Assembly (NCBI RefSeq): GCF_022763245.1
Contig: NZ_JALEGV010000043.1
Coordinates: forward strand, 281,124 to 345,123
Reading direction: 5' to 3'
DNA from: Oricola sp.
GTDB taxonomy: Bacteria; Pseudomonadota; Alphaproteobacteria; Rhizobiales; Rhizobiaceae
DNA length: 64,000 nucleotides
The notes under the pieces are model-generated. The model had not been told where the DNA came from. It saw only the letters and a program-made list of their open reading frames with translations, and made no database searches. The position numbers were made by a program, and so were the translations under genes. Of the stretch, positions 1 to 9,226 are shown in pieces. Positions within the stretch are counted from its first letter, which is position 1. Every line of letters starts with the position of its first letter.

Positions 1-144
1 CGCGTCCTGTTCGAGAAGATCGTGCTCGACGAGGAGGGCCACATGTCATGGCTCGAATTGCAGCTCGACCTGATCGGGCGCATGGGAGAGCCGGCCTATG
101 TCGCCAAGCACATCTCCGCGCCGGGCGAACACGAGGACGATTGA
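1..144 (+). CDS. bfr: Bacterioferritin, C-terminal part (5' end outside window)
   Basis: The last 47 codons of an open frame already running at base 1. They match the C-terminal helix of bacterioferritin, the haem-binding iron-storage protein: a stretch LFEKIVLDEEGHMSWLELQ is followed by QLDLIGRMGEPAYVAKHIS. The EEGH segment is the usual ferroxidase-site Glu/His of the family. The tail is acidic (GEHEDD). A strong hairpin follows 38 bases after the stop, so this is probably the last gene of its transcript. Start and length cannot be seen. Confidence 0.88.
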   Translation, partial: RVLFEKIVLDEEGHMSWLELQLDLIGRMGEPAYVAKHISAPGEHEDD

Positions 145-181
145 CCGCCTCGCCGGGGCGCTTGCCCACGCTTGATGATAG

Positions 182-213
182 AAAACCCCGGGGGCGTCCG
201 CCCCCGGGGTTTT
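182..213. terminator. Bidirectional intrinsic terminator between bfr and cydX
   Basis: A perfect GC-rich inverted repeat: AAAACCCCGGGGGCG at the left, its complement CGCCCCCGGGGTTTT at the right, with a two-base loop. It starts with A4 and ends with T4, so it can end the rightward bfr transcript and the leftward cyd transcript. Confidence 0.85.
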
Positions 214-242
214 CATCTGTCCGAAGTCCTTCAGGCGCCGGG

Positions 243-368
243 TCAGCGATCCGAAGGCGTATCCTCCTCGGTCAGCAGGCGGTCCTGCTGCAACTCCAGC
301 CACATCGCGTTCACGACTGCGAAAAGGGCGGCGACGGGCAGGCCGAGAAGCCAGGCGAAATACCACAT
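243..368 (-). CDS. cydX: CydX, small subunit of cytochrome bd oxidase
   Basis: A 41-residue protein directly downstream of cydB (19-base gap), with an AAGGAG ribosome site 9 bases before its ATG. It begins MWYFAWLLGLPVAAL and continues with NAMWLELQ, the hallmark of the CydX/YbgT family: one transmembrane helix followed by a short hydrophilic tail. CydX binds the CydAB core and stabilises its haems. Its position as last gene of the cyd operon is the usual one. Confidence 0.9.
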   Translation of the reverse strand: MWYFAWLLGLPVAALFAVVNAMWLELQQDRLLTEEDTPSDR

Positions 369-387
369 GGTGTTTGTCTCCTTGCGA

Positions 388-1548
388 TCAGTAGACGCTG
401 TCGCTGTTGGCCGTCACGTCTTCCTCCGTCACCTTGCCCCACAGCACCTTGTAGACCCAGGCGGTGTAGAGAAGGATGATCGGCATGAAGATGACGGTCA
501 CGACCAGCATGACGAACAGCGTCAGATGAGAGGATGATGCGTCCCAGACCGTGAGCGACGATCGCGGATCGATCGAGGACGGCAGGATGAACGGGAACAT
601 GGTCAGCCCGACGGTCGAGATGACCCCGAGGATGCCGAGCTTCGACCACAGGAGCGCGGAGACCTCGCCGCTGGAGCGCAGGGCGCGAACGGCCATCGCC
701 ATGCCGGCGAAGCCGAGCACCGGCGCGATCGCGATCCACGGCCGCGCGCCGTAGGCCGAAAGCCAGCTGCCGCCCTTGATCACTTCCGAATGCAGCGGGT
801 TGGAATGCCCCGCCACATCGGCACCCACAAGCGTGTATCCGTCGATGCCGAAGGCGAGCCAGACGCCGGCGAGCGCGAAGCCGGCCATCGCGACGAGGCC
901 CATCCACGTGCCGATGGCGCGCGCCCGGGCGGCGATCGCGCCGTCGGTCTTGACGACGAGCCAGGCGGCGCCATGCATCAGCAGCATGCCGAAGGAGACC
1001 ACGCCGGCCAGGATGGCGAAGGGGTTCAGCAGACCGAGGAACTTCGCGTAGAACGCGCCCTCGTAGATCGGGAACAGATCCTCGGTCAGCCGGAACGGCA
1101 CGCCCTGCAGGACGTTGCCGACCGCGACGCCGAAGATCAGCGCCGGCACGGCGCCGCCGACGAACAGCGCCCAGTCCCAGCCGGACCGCCATGCGGCGCT
1201 GGTGCGCTTGGAGCGGTACTTGAACCCGACCGGCCGCAGGATGAGCGCGGCCAGCACGGCGAACATTGCCAGGTAGAAGCCCGAGAAGGACACCGCATAG
1301 AGCGGCGGCCATGCGGCGAAGATCGCCCCGCCGCCGAGGATGAACCAGACCTGGTTGCCTTCCCAGACCGGGCCGACGGTGTTGATGGTGACGCGGCGCT
1401 CCGTGTCGGTTTTGGCGACGAAGGGCAATAGCGCCCCGACGCCCATGTCGAAACCGTCCGTCAGCGCGAAGCCGATCAGCAGGACGCCGAGCAGCAGCCA
1501 CCAGATGACGCGAAGCAGTTCGAAACTGATGAGTTCATGAAGGATCAT
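388..1548 (-). CDS. cydB: Cytochrome bd ubiquinol oxidase subunit II
   Basis: 386 residues, the normal length for CydB, the haem-free partner of CydA in the quinol oxidase that reduces O2 to water at low oxygen. The N-terminus ISFELLRVIWWLLLGVLL and the conserved ALTDGFDMGVGALLPF motif are typical. Multiple hydrophobic segments mark an inner-membrane protein. It follows cydA by 5 bases and is followed by cydX, so the three are cotranscribed. Confidence 0.96.
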   Translation of the reverse strand: MILHELISFELLRVIWWLLLGVLLIGFALTDGFDMGVGALLPFVAKTDTERRVTINTVGPVWEGNQVWFILGGGAIFAAWPPLYAVSFSGFYLAMFAVLAALILRPVGFKYRSKRTSAAWRSGWDWALFVGGAVPALIFGVAVGNVLQGVPFRLTEDLFPIYEGAFYAKFLGLLNPFAILAGVVSFGMLLMHGAAWLVVKTDGAIAARARAIGTWMGLVAMAGFALAGVWLAFGIDGYTLVGADVAGHSNPLHSEVIKGGSWLSAYGARPWIAIAPVLGFAGMAMAVRALRSSGEVSALLWSKLGILGVISTVGLTMFPFILPSSIDPRSSLTVWDASSSHLTLFVMLVVTVIFMPIILLYTAWVYKVLWGKVTEEDVTANSDSVY

Positions 1549-1553
1549 GGGTC

Positions 1554-3164
1554 TTACTCCGCAGGAAGGGCGCCCGGCACATTGCCGTCATGGGTGCGCA
1601 GGCGATGTTCGTGACGGGCCATCCATGCATCCGTTTCGGCGACGTCCATGTAGGGTCCCTTGCGGATGTATTTGATCATCAGCCCCATCTCGATGACGAA
1701 CAGCACCGAGTAGAAGGTGACGAAACCGGCCAGCGTGATGAGCAGGTCTCCGACGCTCAGATGCGAGACGGACAGCGCGGTCGGCAGGACGCCGTCCACC
1801 GTCCAGGGCTGGCGCCCGAATTCGGCGACGAACCAGCCCAGCTCCGCGGCAAGCCACGGCGTCGGGATGATCGCGACCCCGAAGAACAGCGCCCAGCGCG
1901 GGAACTGCATCCGCTTGAAGGAGGCGAGGTAGAAGAAATAGGCCATCACCGCGATGAAGGAGAAGCCGAGGCCGACCATGATGCGGAAGGCCCAGAACAG
2001 CGGCCAGACCGTCGGGACGGTGTCGTTGGCCGCCATGAGGATCTGTTCCTCGGTGGCCTGGCGCGGGTCGTCCACATAGCGGCGCAAAAGGAAGGCGAAA
2101 CCGAGATCGGCGCTGTGCTCCTCGAAGGTCTCGCGGATCTCCTGCGGCGCCTCGTCCCGTTCGTTGCGGATGGTGACGAGTGCGTCATAGGCGATCATGC
2201 CCGAGCGGATGCGCTCCTCCGCCGTCTCGACGAGTTCGTCGATGCCGGGAATGACCGTAGTCAGCGAGCGCGTTCCGATCAGCCCCATCGCGAAGGGGAT
2301 GTGGATCGCGTATTTGGTTTCGCGGGCTTCCTGGTCGGGAATGCCGAACAGCGTGAACTGCGCCGGCGCCGGCTCCGTCTCCCACATCGCCTCGATAGCG
2401 GCGAGCTTCATCTTCTGCGAGTGGGTGGCCGAATAGCCGGACTCGTCGCCGAGCACGACGACCGAGAGCGCCGAAGCAAGGCCGAAGCTCGCGGCGACCG
2501 CGATCGAGCGGCGCGCCAGTTCCTCATGCCGGCCCTTCAGCAGGTACCAGGAGGACACGCCGAGCACGAAGACGGCGGCGGTGACATAGCCCGCCGACAC
2601 GGTGTGCACGAACTTCGCCTGGGCGACCTCGTTGAAGAGCACCTCGTAGAAGGAGGTCATCTCCATGCGCATCGTCATCGGATTGAATTCCGCGCCGACC
2701 GGGTTCTGCATCCAGCCATTGGCGATGAGGATCCACAGCGCCGAGAAGTTGGAGCCGATGGCCACCAGCCAGGCGACGACCATGTGCGACACCTTGGACA
2801 ATTTGTCCCAGCCGAAGAAGAACAGCCCGACGAAGGTCGCCTCCAGGAAGAAGGCCATCAGGCCCTCGATGGCGAGCGGCGCGCCGAAGATGTCGCCGAC
2901 ATAGTGGCTGTAATAGCTCCAGTTCATGCCGAACTGGAATTCCATCGTGATCCCGGTGGCGACACCCAGCACGAAGTTGATCCCGAACAGGGTGCCCCAG
3001 AACTTCGTCATCTGACGCCAGATCGGCCGATCGGTCATGACATAGACCGTCTCCATGATGGCGACGATGATCGACAGTCCGAGGGTCAGCGGGACGAAGA
3101 GGAAATGATACATCGCCGTCATCGCGAATTGCAGGCGAGACAGCTCAACGACATCGAGCTCCAT
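1554..3164 (-). CDS. cydA: Cytochrome bd ubiquinol oxidase subunit I
   Basis: 536 residues. CydA carries haems b558, b595 and d and the quinol site. Visible signatures are LSRLQFAMTAMYHFLFVPLT with the N-terminal haem-ligand His, the GITMEFQFGMNW region and GRQPWTVDGVLPT. A long hydrophilic insert (about residues 260-390) precedes the GLGFSFIAVM helix. This points to the canonical long-Q-loop bd type rather than the short-loop cyanide-insensitive type (inference from length and motif). An FNR-type box lies about 88 bases upstream of the ATG, so oxygen control is likely. Confidence 0.96.
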   Translation of the reverse strand: MELDVVELSRLQFAMTAMYHFLFVPLTLGLSIIVAIMETVYVMTDRPIWRQMTKFWGTLFGINFVLGVATGITMEFQFGMNWSYYSHYVGDIFGAPLAIEGLMAFFLEATFVGLFFFGWDKLSKVSHMVVAWLVAIGSNFSALWILIANGWMQNPVGAEFNPMTMRMEMTSFYEVLFNEVAQAKFVHTVSAGYVTAAVFVLGVSSWYLLKGRHEELARRSIAVAASFGLASALSVVVLGDESGYSATHSQKMKLAAIEAMWETEPAPAQFTLFGIPDQEARETKYAIHIPFAMGLIGTRSLTTVIPGIDELVETAEERIRSGMIAYDALVTIRNERDEAPQEIRETFEEHSADLGFAFLLRRYVDDPRQATEEQILMAANDTVPTVWPLFWAFRIMVGLGFSFIAVMAYFFYLASFKRMQFPRWALFFGVAIIPTPWLAAELGWFVAEFGRQPWTVDGVLPTALSVSHLSVGDLLITLAGFVTFYSVLFVIEMGLMIKYIRKGPYMDVAETDAWMARHEHRLRTHDGNVPGALPAE

Positions 3165-3245
3165 CTTGCATTCCTTTCAAAATAAACATGCATCTTCAGT
3201 GCATGTTTTCATTTCGTCTGATCGCAGCTGCGCGCGCACGAAACA

Positions 3246-3259
3246 TTGACACAAATCAA
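3246..3259. promoter_or_regulatory. FNR/FixK-type box upstream of cydA
   Basis: TTGAC-ACAA-ATCAA, matching TTGAY-N4-RTCAA. It overlaps the stop codon of cydC and lies about 88 bases upstream of the cydA start, suggesting an internal oxygen-responsive promoter for cydABX. Confidence 0.7.
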
Positions 3260-4947
3260 TCCGACCCGTGGCGCTGGCCTCCGACCGGCGAAAGCGTGTG
3301 GATCCGGTCGACGAATTCGCGTTCGGCGGCGCGATGCGAGGCGAGGAGAATGGCCGCGTCGGGCAGATAGCGGCGCATCCCCTCCAGCACCCGCTTCGCC
3401 GTCGTGCGGTCCAGACCTTCGGTCGGCTCGTCGAGCAGCAGCAGCGTCGGATGGCGCAGCAACGCCCGTGCGAGGGCGAGGCGTCGGCTTTCACCCCCCG
3501 ACAGGCCGGCACCGGCCTCGCCGAGCCGGCTGTCGAGCCCGCCACGTTCCGCGATCACCGTGTCGAGGGCGACCGCGGCCAGCACCGCCCAAGCGTCGCG
3601 ATCCTCAAGGCCGGGCCTCGCCAGCGCCAGCGCCTCGCGGATGCTGCCGCTCAGGAGCGCGCTTCGTTGCGGCAGCAGCGTCACGGCCCCGCGCAGCTCC
3701 GGCTCGTTCCAGTTTTCCAGGGGAAACCCGCCGATCGCGATCGATCCGTCGTCGGGCGCGACCATGCGGGTGGCGAGTTGCAGGATCGTCGTCTTGCCGC
3801 TGCCGCTCGGCCCGACCAGTGCCACGGCCTCGCCCGGTGCGACCGTAAGAAAGAAATGGTCCACGATCGGCGCGGCGGCGCCATCATGGGTGAAGCAGAC
3901 GTCATCCATCGACAGAGCGGCATCCGAGGCAGGCGCGGAGGCTGGGACAGACGCCTTGTTCGAAGGTGCGGCGTCGGGAGTTTGCAGCATACGTTCGACG
4001 CGCCTGGCGGCGTCCGTCATCCGACCGATCTCCGCCATGCCGCGCCGCAGCGGGGCCAGCGTCTCGGCGAGCGCAAGCGTCGCGAAGAAGCCGAGCGCCG
4101 CAAGTGCCGGATCGATGACGCCGCGTTCGGCGAGCAGGGCGCCGACGAGCAGCGCACCGGCCGTCGCGATCGTCTCCGTCACTGAAAGAACGAAGCCGCC
4201 GGCGCGCTCCATCCGGTCGATCTGGCCAAGGCTGTCGCGCATCCGCTCTTCGGCCGTCATGACATGCGCGGCGCGCGCTCCAATCTTTCCGAACACGGCA
4301 AGCTCGGTGCGCGCCTGCAGGAGATCGACCACGCGCATGCGAAACGCATTGAGCGCGAGACGGCTGCGCCGCGACGGGCGACGCGAGCGCCAGGCCACGA
4401 AACCCAGCGCTGCGGCCGCCCCCGGAACGTAGCTCGCGATGAGCCAGACCACGAGCGCGCGATCCACGAGGAACCACAACACGGCCGCCGTCGCCACGAG
4501 TGTCGTTACCGCGGCCACGATCGGAATGAACAGGCGCAAGGCGATGCCGTCGAGCGCGTCGACGTCGCGGGTGATGCGATTGAGCTGTTCCGAGGCCCTG
4601 AGCGCCGGCAGGCGCGAGAAAGGCGAACGCGCCAGTCCCGCCAGCAGTTGCACCCGAAGCCGGGCAAGGCTGCGCAGCGTCGCGTCGTGAGTGAGGATGC
4701 GTTCGCCATAGCGCGCCGCCGTGCGCCCGAGCGCGAGGAACCGCACGCCGGCACTCGGCCGGAACATGTCGAACATCAACCCGGCGCCGGCCAGCCCGGC
4801 GATGCCGGCGGCGGTGATGAACCAGCCCGACAGGCCGAGCAGGGCAATGCCGGCGACCAGAACGACGACCGAGAGCGCGGCGCCACGGAGTAGCGACCAC
4901 CATTCCTGCGCCCAGATGCGCCGGACGATCGGAAACAGCGCCCTCAT
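3256..4947 (-). CDS. cydC: Thiol reductant ABC exporter subunit CydC
   Basis: 563 residues: an N-terminal transmembrane exporter domain (about 1-320) and a C-terminal ATPase domain. Walker A is GPSGSGKTT, the signature is LSGGESRR, and Walker B is LLLLDEP. With CydD it forms the heterodimeric exporter of cysteine and glutathione to the periplasm, needed to assemble cytochrome bd. The start overlaps the cydD stop by 4 bases (ATGA), indicating translational coupling. Confidence 0.93.
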   Translation of the reverse strand: MRALFPIVRRIWAQEWWSLLRGAALSVVVLVAGIALLGLSGWFITAAGIAGLAGAGLMFDMFRPSAGVRFLALGRTAARYGERILTHDATLRSLARLRVQLLAGLARSPFSRLPALRASEQLNRITRDVDALDGIALRLFIPIVAAVTTLVATAAVLWFLVDRALVVWLIASYVPGAAAALGFVAWRSRRPSRRSRLALNAFRMRVVDLLQARTELAVFGKIGARAAHVMTAEERMRDSLGQIDRMERAGGFVLSVTETIATAGALLVGALLAERGVIDPALAALGFFATLALAETLAPLRRGMAEIGRMTDAARRVERMLQTPDAAPSNKASVPASAPASDAALSMDDVCFTHDGAAAPIVDHFFLTVAPGEAVALVGPSGSGKTTILQLATRMVAPDDGSIAIGGFPLENWNEPELRGAVTLLPQRSALLSGSIREALALARPGLEDRDAWAVLAAVALDTVIAERGGLDSRLGEAGAGLSGGESRRLALARALLRHPTLLLLDEPTEGLDRTTAKRVLEGMRRYLPDAAILLASHRAAEREFVDRIHTLSPVGGQRHGSD

Positions 4948-6641
4948 TGCGGCGTCTCCAGGCTGACGATGCGGTCCATCCGCCGCGCCAGCGCCATGTC
5001 GTGCGTCGCCACGATGAGCGTCGCGCCGCGCGCCGCCAGTGCCAGAAGGCCTTCCGTGACCGCCGCCGCCGTTTCGGCATCCAGGTCGGCGGTCGGCTCG
5101 TCGGCGAGAACGATGTCGGCGTGCGAATTGAGCGCCCGCGCCACCGTAAGGCGCCGCGCCTCGCCGCCGGACACGCCGTGACCGGTTTCGCCGAGCCGCG
5201 TATCGAGCCCGCGTGGCAGCGCCGACACGATGCCGTCGGCCGAAGCCTGCGCCAGCGCGTCATGCAAGCGCTCATCGTCGCGGGTCGTCGCGGACATCAG
5301 GAGGTTGGCGCGCAGGCTTTCGGTGAAGAAATGCGGCGTCTGGCCGATCCAGCTCAATCGCGCGCGCCATGCATCGGCGGTTGCGTCGTCGAGCGATTCG
5401 CCCGCCACGGTGATCGTGCCGCCTGCGGCCGGCGCCAACCCGGCGAGGAGCGCCAGCAGCGTCGTTTTGCCGCTGCCGCTAGGGCCGGTCAGAGCGACGG
5501 TCGCGCCTGCTTCGGCCTCGAAATCGGGAAAGGGGATCTCGCGGCCGCTCGGCGTCGTCCAGCGCAGCGCGGCGACACGCAAGGTGGCCGGCCCGGGCAG
5601 CGGTGTGCCGTCCATGCCTTCCCCGACAATGTCGATCTTCGCCTCTGCCTCCAGGTCTGCGATCTCGCCGGCCACGGCGAGGGCCGCGGCCTTGTCGTGC
5701 CAGGCGGCGGCGAGGTCCCGCAGCGGCTGGAAGAAATCCGGCGCCAGGAGCAGCAGGAAGATGCCTTCGCTGACGGTCAGCGGCGTCGCCCAGGCTCCGA
5801 AACCCAGTTCGCCGATCAGCGCGAAACCGACATAGACGGCGATCAGTGCCACGCCGATTGCCGAGAACAGTTCCAGCACAGTCGAGGACAGGAACGCGAT
5901 GCGCAACACGTCCATCGTCTGGCGGCGGAGGCTGTCGGCAGACGCCTGGAAATCGGCGACGGTGCGCCCCGTCGCGTCCAGCAGGCGCAGGTCGGTCAGC
6001 GCTCGAATGCGCTCCATCAGGAGCGCGTTCATCGAGCCGATTTCCTGCATCTGCTTCTCGCTGGCGTCGCGCGCTGCAAGGCCGACGAGAGCCATGAAGA
6101 CCGGGATCAGCGGTCCGGCGACGAGCAGGATGAAAGCGGCCGTCCAGGAGAAGGGGAACGACACGGAGAGGATCGCCAGCGGCACGATCCGTGTGCGCGT
6201 CATCGCCGGTGCGTAGCGTGTCAGATAAGGCGCGACGAGGTCCAGCTTGTCGGCGGCGAGGCTGGCGATCTCGGCCGAGGAAAAGCGCCCGGTCGCGATC
6301 GGAGATCGGCGGCTTTGCGCGGACAGGAGGGCGGCCCGCTCGTGCGCGATCGCGTCCTCGGACGCGAGGAAGGCGAGGCGGCCGGCAACGGAGGAAAGCC
6401 CCGCGCGCAGCACGCCGATCGCCAGGAAGGCCGCGCTTTCCGCCCATGGTCCGAGCAAGGCCCGTTCTCCGGCGATCAGGGCACCCAGCAGCATGGCGAC
6501 GATGCCCGCCTGGGCAATCCACAGCAGGGCCGCAAGCACCGACAGAAACGAGGCCAGCGCGAGCTTTCCGCGCACCGGCGCAAGCATTGCGGCCAGCCGC
6601 GCAGCGCCTCTCGCCTTCCGTTCTTCCTCGGTCTCGTTCAT
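4944..6641 (-). CDS. cydD: Thiol reductant ABC exporter subunit CydD
   Basis: 565 residues and first gene of the cydDCABX operon. A membrane domain occupies roughly residues 20-330 and is followed by an ATPase with Walker A GPSGSGKTT, signature VSGGEARRL and Walker B IVLADEP. It partners CydC. The ORF starts with a charged segment (MNETEEERKARG). An FNR-like box is centred about 69 bases upstream of the start, a usual place for activation. Confidence 0.92.
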   Translation of the reverse strand: MNETEEERKARGAARLAAMLAPVRGKLALASFLSVLAALLWIAQAGIVAMLLGALIAGERALLGPWAESAAFLAIGVLRAGLSSVAGRLAFLASEDAIAHERAALLSAQSRRSPIATGRFSSAEIASLAADKLDLVAPYLTRYAPAMTRTRIVPLAILSVSFPFSWTAAFILLVAGPLIPVFMALVGLAARDASEKQMQEIGSMNALLMERIRALTDLRLLDATGRTVADFQASADSLRRQTMDVLRIAFLSSTVLELFSAIGVALIAVYVGFALIGELGFGAWATPLTVSEGIFLLLLAPDFFQPLRDLAAAWHDKAAALAVAGEIADLEAEAKIDIVGEGMDGTPLPGPATLRVAALRWTTPSGREIPFPDFEAEAGATVALTGPSGSGKTTLLALLAGLAPAAGGTITVAGESLDDATADAWRARLSWIGQTPHFFTESLRANLLMSATTRDDERLHDALAQASADGIVSALPRGLDTRLGETGHGVSGGEARRLTVARALNSHADIVLADEPTADLDAETAAAVTEGLLALAARGATLIVATHDMALARRMDRIVSLETPQ

Positions 6642-6703
6642 TCAGGGTGACGTCTTATTGGTGCATTTCAAATACATCAATAATCCCGTTGCCAACGCGT
6701 CCC

Positions 6704-6717
6704 ATGATCTCGATCAA
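6704..6717. promoter_or_regulatory. FNR/FixK-type box upstream of cydD
   Basis: Read on the minus strand: TTGAT-CGAG-ATCAT, one base off the TTGAT-N4-ATCAA dyad. Its centre is about 69 bases before the cydD start, similar to the spacing seen for the box near 21957. Confidence 0.6.
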
Positions 6718-6837
6718 ACGAGCGCTTCCAGCCGCGCGCTTGTCATGTGCCCGGCACACGCATGCGTGGCAATGCGGCATGTTCGCCGGTCAGCAAACCG
6801 CTTGACAAGCGCGGCCCGAATGCGGGACACAAACTGC

Positions 6838-7036
6838 GCGATAGGTTGCCGGGCGTTGAACGCCAGGCATTAAAAGGGAACACGGTGAGGCGTACCCATT
6901 AGGGACCAAAACCGTGGCTGCCCCCGCAACTGTAAGCGGAGAGCGATCGCCCGAAAGCCACTGGCCTTGCGGCCGGGAAGGTGGGCGAAAGCGTTGACCC
7001 GCGAGCCAGGAGACCTGCCCTCGCAACGGATGCTTT
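6838..7036 (+). promoter_or_regulatory. Cobalamin riboswitch
   Basis: Conserved pieces appear in the right order: GGTTGCCGGGC, AAAAGGGAACACGGTG, CCCCCGCAACTGTAAGCGG, AAAGCCACTGG, GGGAAGGTGGGCGAAAGCG, and the B12 box GAGCCAGGAGACCTGCC at about 7003-7019. It sits 155 bases before the first gene of the metal importer. CCTGCCC (7014-7020) is complementary to GGGCAGG (7089-7095), and a GGATGC/GCATCC hairpin lies between. These could form the switching part (inference). Ends are approximate. It fills most of the gene-free stretch 6642-7191. Confidence 0.93.
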
Positions 7037-7191
7037 GCCGCATCCACAACCGTGACCGGACGCCGGGGTGAGCGTCTGGCGGTAAGACGGGCAGGCGGAA
7101 TCTCATTTTGCTCAGGCCCGGCTTGGCGCCAACTTTCCCTGTTGTCCTTTCCGAAAACCCCGCTGTGGCGGGAATACTGGAGAGACGACAC

Positions 7192-7986
7192 ATGCAACTT
7201 CCAAAGAAAATGGCGGCTTCGTTGGCCGCAGTCTGCCTGACGGCCTCGGCCGCACAGGCGCATTTCCAGCTTGTCTACGCGGAGACCCCGCAGATCGAAG
7301 CCGCCGGCGACGTGCCGCTGAAGCTGATCTTCTGGCATCCCTTCGAAAACGGCCATGTCATGGACATGGGAACGCCGCTGGAATTCTTCGCCGTGCATCG
7401 CGGCGAGAAGATCGACCTGATGGACACGCTGAAGGAGGCGACCTTCACCGGCGCACAGAATGCAGCCGCCGCCTACGACGCCTCTGTCCCGGTCAAGCGG
7501 TCCGGCGACTACGTGCTGGTTCTCAATCCCGCGCCCTATTACGAGGAAAGCGAGGACCTCTACATCCAGCAGGTCACGAAGGCCTATCTCAACCGCAACG
7601 AACTGCCGACCGACTGGATGGAGCCGCAAGGGCTGGAGACGGAGATCCTGCCGCTCAACAGGCCAACCAACATCATCACTGGTTCCACTTTCACCGGGCG
7701 CGTTCTGTCGAATGGCGAACCTGTCGCCGGAGCGGAAATCGAGATCGAGTACATGGCCGCCGAGCCGGACATGGCGGCCAACACGCCGAAGGAGCCGGTC
7801 GCCAGCCCGATGCCGGGGGGAACGGTCGTCGCGATGTCGGATGATGACGGCTATTTCACCTTCGGCATTCCGAAGGCCGGCTATTGGGGCTTCGCTGCGC
7901 TCGGCACCGGCCCTCGGACGGAATACGAGGGCAAGGAACTCAGCCAGGACGCGGTGATCTGGATCCGCGCCTACGACATCGAATAG
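7192..7986 (+). CDS. DUF4198 periplasmic protein (NikK-like) of a cobalt/nickel ECF importer
   Basis: 264 residues. The start has GGAGAG 8 bases upstream, and a clear signal peptide ends at SAAQA, so the mature protein begins with His (HFQLVYAE). Members of the DUF4198/NikK group often have an exposed N-terminal His that can bind metal. Domain body about residues 25-260, with a C-terminal beta-rich part holding a GTVVAMSDDDGYFTFG segment. It is the first gene after the riboswitch and 11 bases before cbiM, so it is the likely periplasmic metal-binding accessory. The substrate is probably cobalt, because of the B12 control (inference). Confidence 0.82.
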   Translation: MQLPKKMAASLAAVCLTASAAQAHFQLVYAETPQIEAAGDVPLKLIFWHPFENGHVMDMGTPLEFFAVHRGEKIDLMDTLKEATFTGAQNAAAAYDASVPVKRSGDYVLVLNPAPYYEESEDLYIQQVTKAYLNRNELPTDWMEPQGLETEILPLNRPTNIITGSTFTGRVLSNGEPVAGAEIEIEYMAAEPDMAANTPKEPVASPMPGGTVVAMSDDDGYFTFGIPKAGYWGFAALGTGPRTEYEGKELSQDAVIWIRAYDIE

Positions 7987-7997
7987 GGGCGGGGCCG

Positions 7998-8621
7998 ATG
8001 CATATCGTTGACGGCGCGCTTTCAAGCCCGGTGGTCATCGGCGGCACGCTCCTTGCCGTCGGAGGCATCGCCCTGGGGCTGCGCAAGCTCCCGATGGAGA
8101 AGATCCCGGCCGCAGGCGTGCTTTCGGCCACCTTCTTCGTCGCCTCGCTGGTTCACGTGCCCATCGGCCCGTCTTCCGTCCATCTCATCATGAACGGCCT
8201 TGCCGGGCTCGTCCTCGGCTGGGCCGCCTTTCCCGCATTGTTTGTCGGCCTGCTGCTGCAGGCGGTCTTCTTCGGGTTCGGCGGCCTGACGGTGCTCGGC
8301 GTCAACACGCTCAACATCGCGTTGCCCGCCGTCATCGTGCATTTCGTCTGCCGGGCCGGCGTGCGGTCTGTTTCTCCGATGGCGGCCGCAATCTGGGGCG
8401 GCATTGGGGGCGGTCTCGCGATCGCGCTGACCACCGGGGCTGTCGCGATCGCGCTCGCCTTGTCTGGCGAGGAGTTCCTGCCGGCGGCCAAGCTCGTCTT
8501 CTTCGCCCATATCCCGGTGATGGCCATCGAAGCGCTGCTTACGGCAGCCGCCGTCTATCTGGCCCGCAGGGTCAAGCCGGAACTGTTTGGCGTGCTCGAC
8601 GCGCCGGGAGGTATGTCATGA
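7998..8621 (+). CDS. cbiM: Energy-coupling factor transporter S component CbiM
   Basis: 207 residues. It starts MHIVDGALSSPVV. The second-position His with the following IVDG is the metal-coordinating N-terminus of CbiM/NikM. Several membrane helices follow, with GPSSVHLIMNGLAGLVLG carrying another conserved His. This is the substrate-specific membrane subunit of the importer. Stop and next start overlap (ATGA). Confidence 0.93.
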   Translation: MHIVDGALSSPVVIGGTLLAVGGIALGLRKLPMEKIPAAGVLSATFFVASLVHVPIGPSSVHLIMNGLAGLVLGWAAFPALFVGLLLQAVFFGFGGLTVLGVNTLNIALPAVIVHFVCRAGVRSVSPMAAAIWGGIGGGLAIALTTGAVAIALALSGEEFLPAAKLVFFAHIPVMAIEALLTAAAVYLARRVKPELFGVLDAPGGMS

Positions 8622-9223
8622 AGTCCCGTTTTCCGTTTTTCGCGCTGACGATGCTGCTTCTCGTCACGCCGGCGCATGCCCACAAGGTCATCGCGTCGGT
8701 CTTTGCCAGCGGTGACGTGATCGAAGGCGAGATCGGCTTTTCCAACGGCGACATGGCCGTCGATGCGCTGGTCGAGGTGTTCGACGGCGAGGGCAATCGG
8801 CTCGGTGAAACGCGCACCGACGAAGACGGGTTCTTCACCTACAGGCCGGCGGCAGACGTGAAGCATGTCTTCAAGGCCAATCTCGGCGCCGGCCATGTCG
8901 CGGAGGTGGCGATGGAGGAAGCCGAAGTCGCCAGGATCATGGGCAAGGCCGCGCCGGAGAAGAAACCGGCGAAGGCCGGGGTCGCGGCCGAAGACCCTGC
9001 GCCGGATGCGCTCGCCGGCGCCGTCACGGTCGCCTCGCTGACCGACGAGGAGCGCGAGGCCATCGCCGAAGCCGTGCGCGACGAAACGCGGTCGCTGCGT
9101 CGCGAGATCGCCGCCTACAAGGAGAAGAACGACTTCCAGACGATCCTGGGCGGGATCGGCTACATCGCCGGGCTGTTCGGGCTGGGTTTCTATCTCGCCG
9201 CGCGGCGCAAGGTGCAGGGCTGA
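8618..9223 (+). CDS. NikL-like accessory membrane protein of the metal importer
   Basis: 201 residues. A signal peptide ends at TPAHA, so the mature protein starts HKVIASVFASGD. A beta-sandwich carboxypeptidase-regulatory-like segment (GEGNRLGETRTDEDGFF) follows, then a charged stretch and one C-terminal membrane helix near residues 175-195 (IAGLFGLGFYLAARR). It takes the place that CbiN has in CbiMNQO systems, the arrangement known as NikKMLQO. It overlaps cbiM by 4 bases and is 3 bases before cbiQ. Confidence 0.8.
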   Translation: MKSRFPFFALTMLLLVTPAHAHKVIASVFASGDVIEGEIGFSNGDMAVDALVEVFDGEGNRLGETRTDEDGFFTYRPAADVKHVFKANLGAGHVAEVAMEEAEVARIMGKAAPEKKPAKAGVAAEDPAPDALAGAVTVASLTDEEREAIAEAVRDETRSLRREIAAYKEKNDFQTILGGIGYIAGLFGLGFYLAARRKVQG

Positions 9224-9226
9224 GAC

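Noticed and set aside
1590..6650. Long plus-strand frames opposite cydA and cydD
   Set aside because: Antisense shadows; the minus strand encodes complete, well-conserved proteins with operon overlaps.
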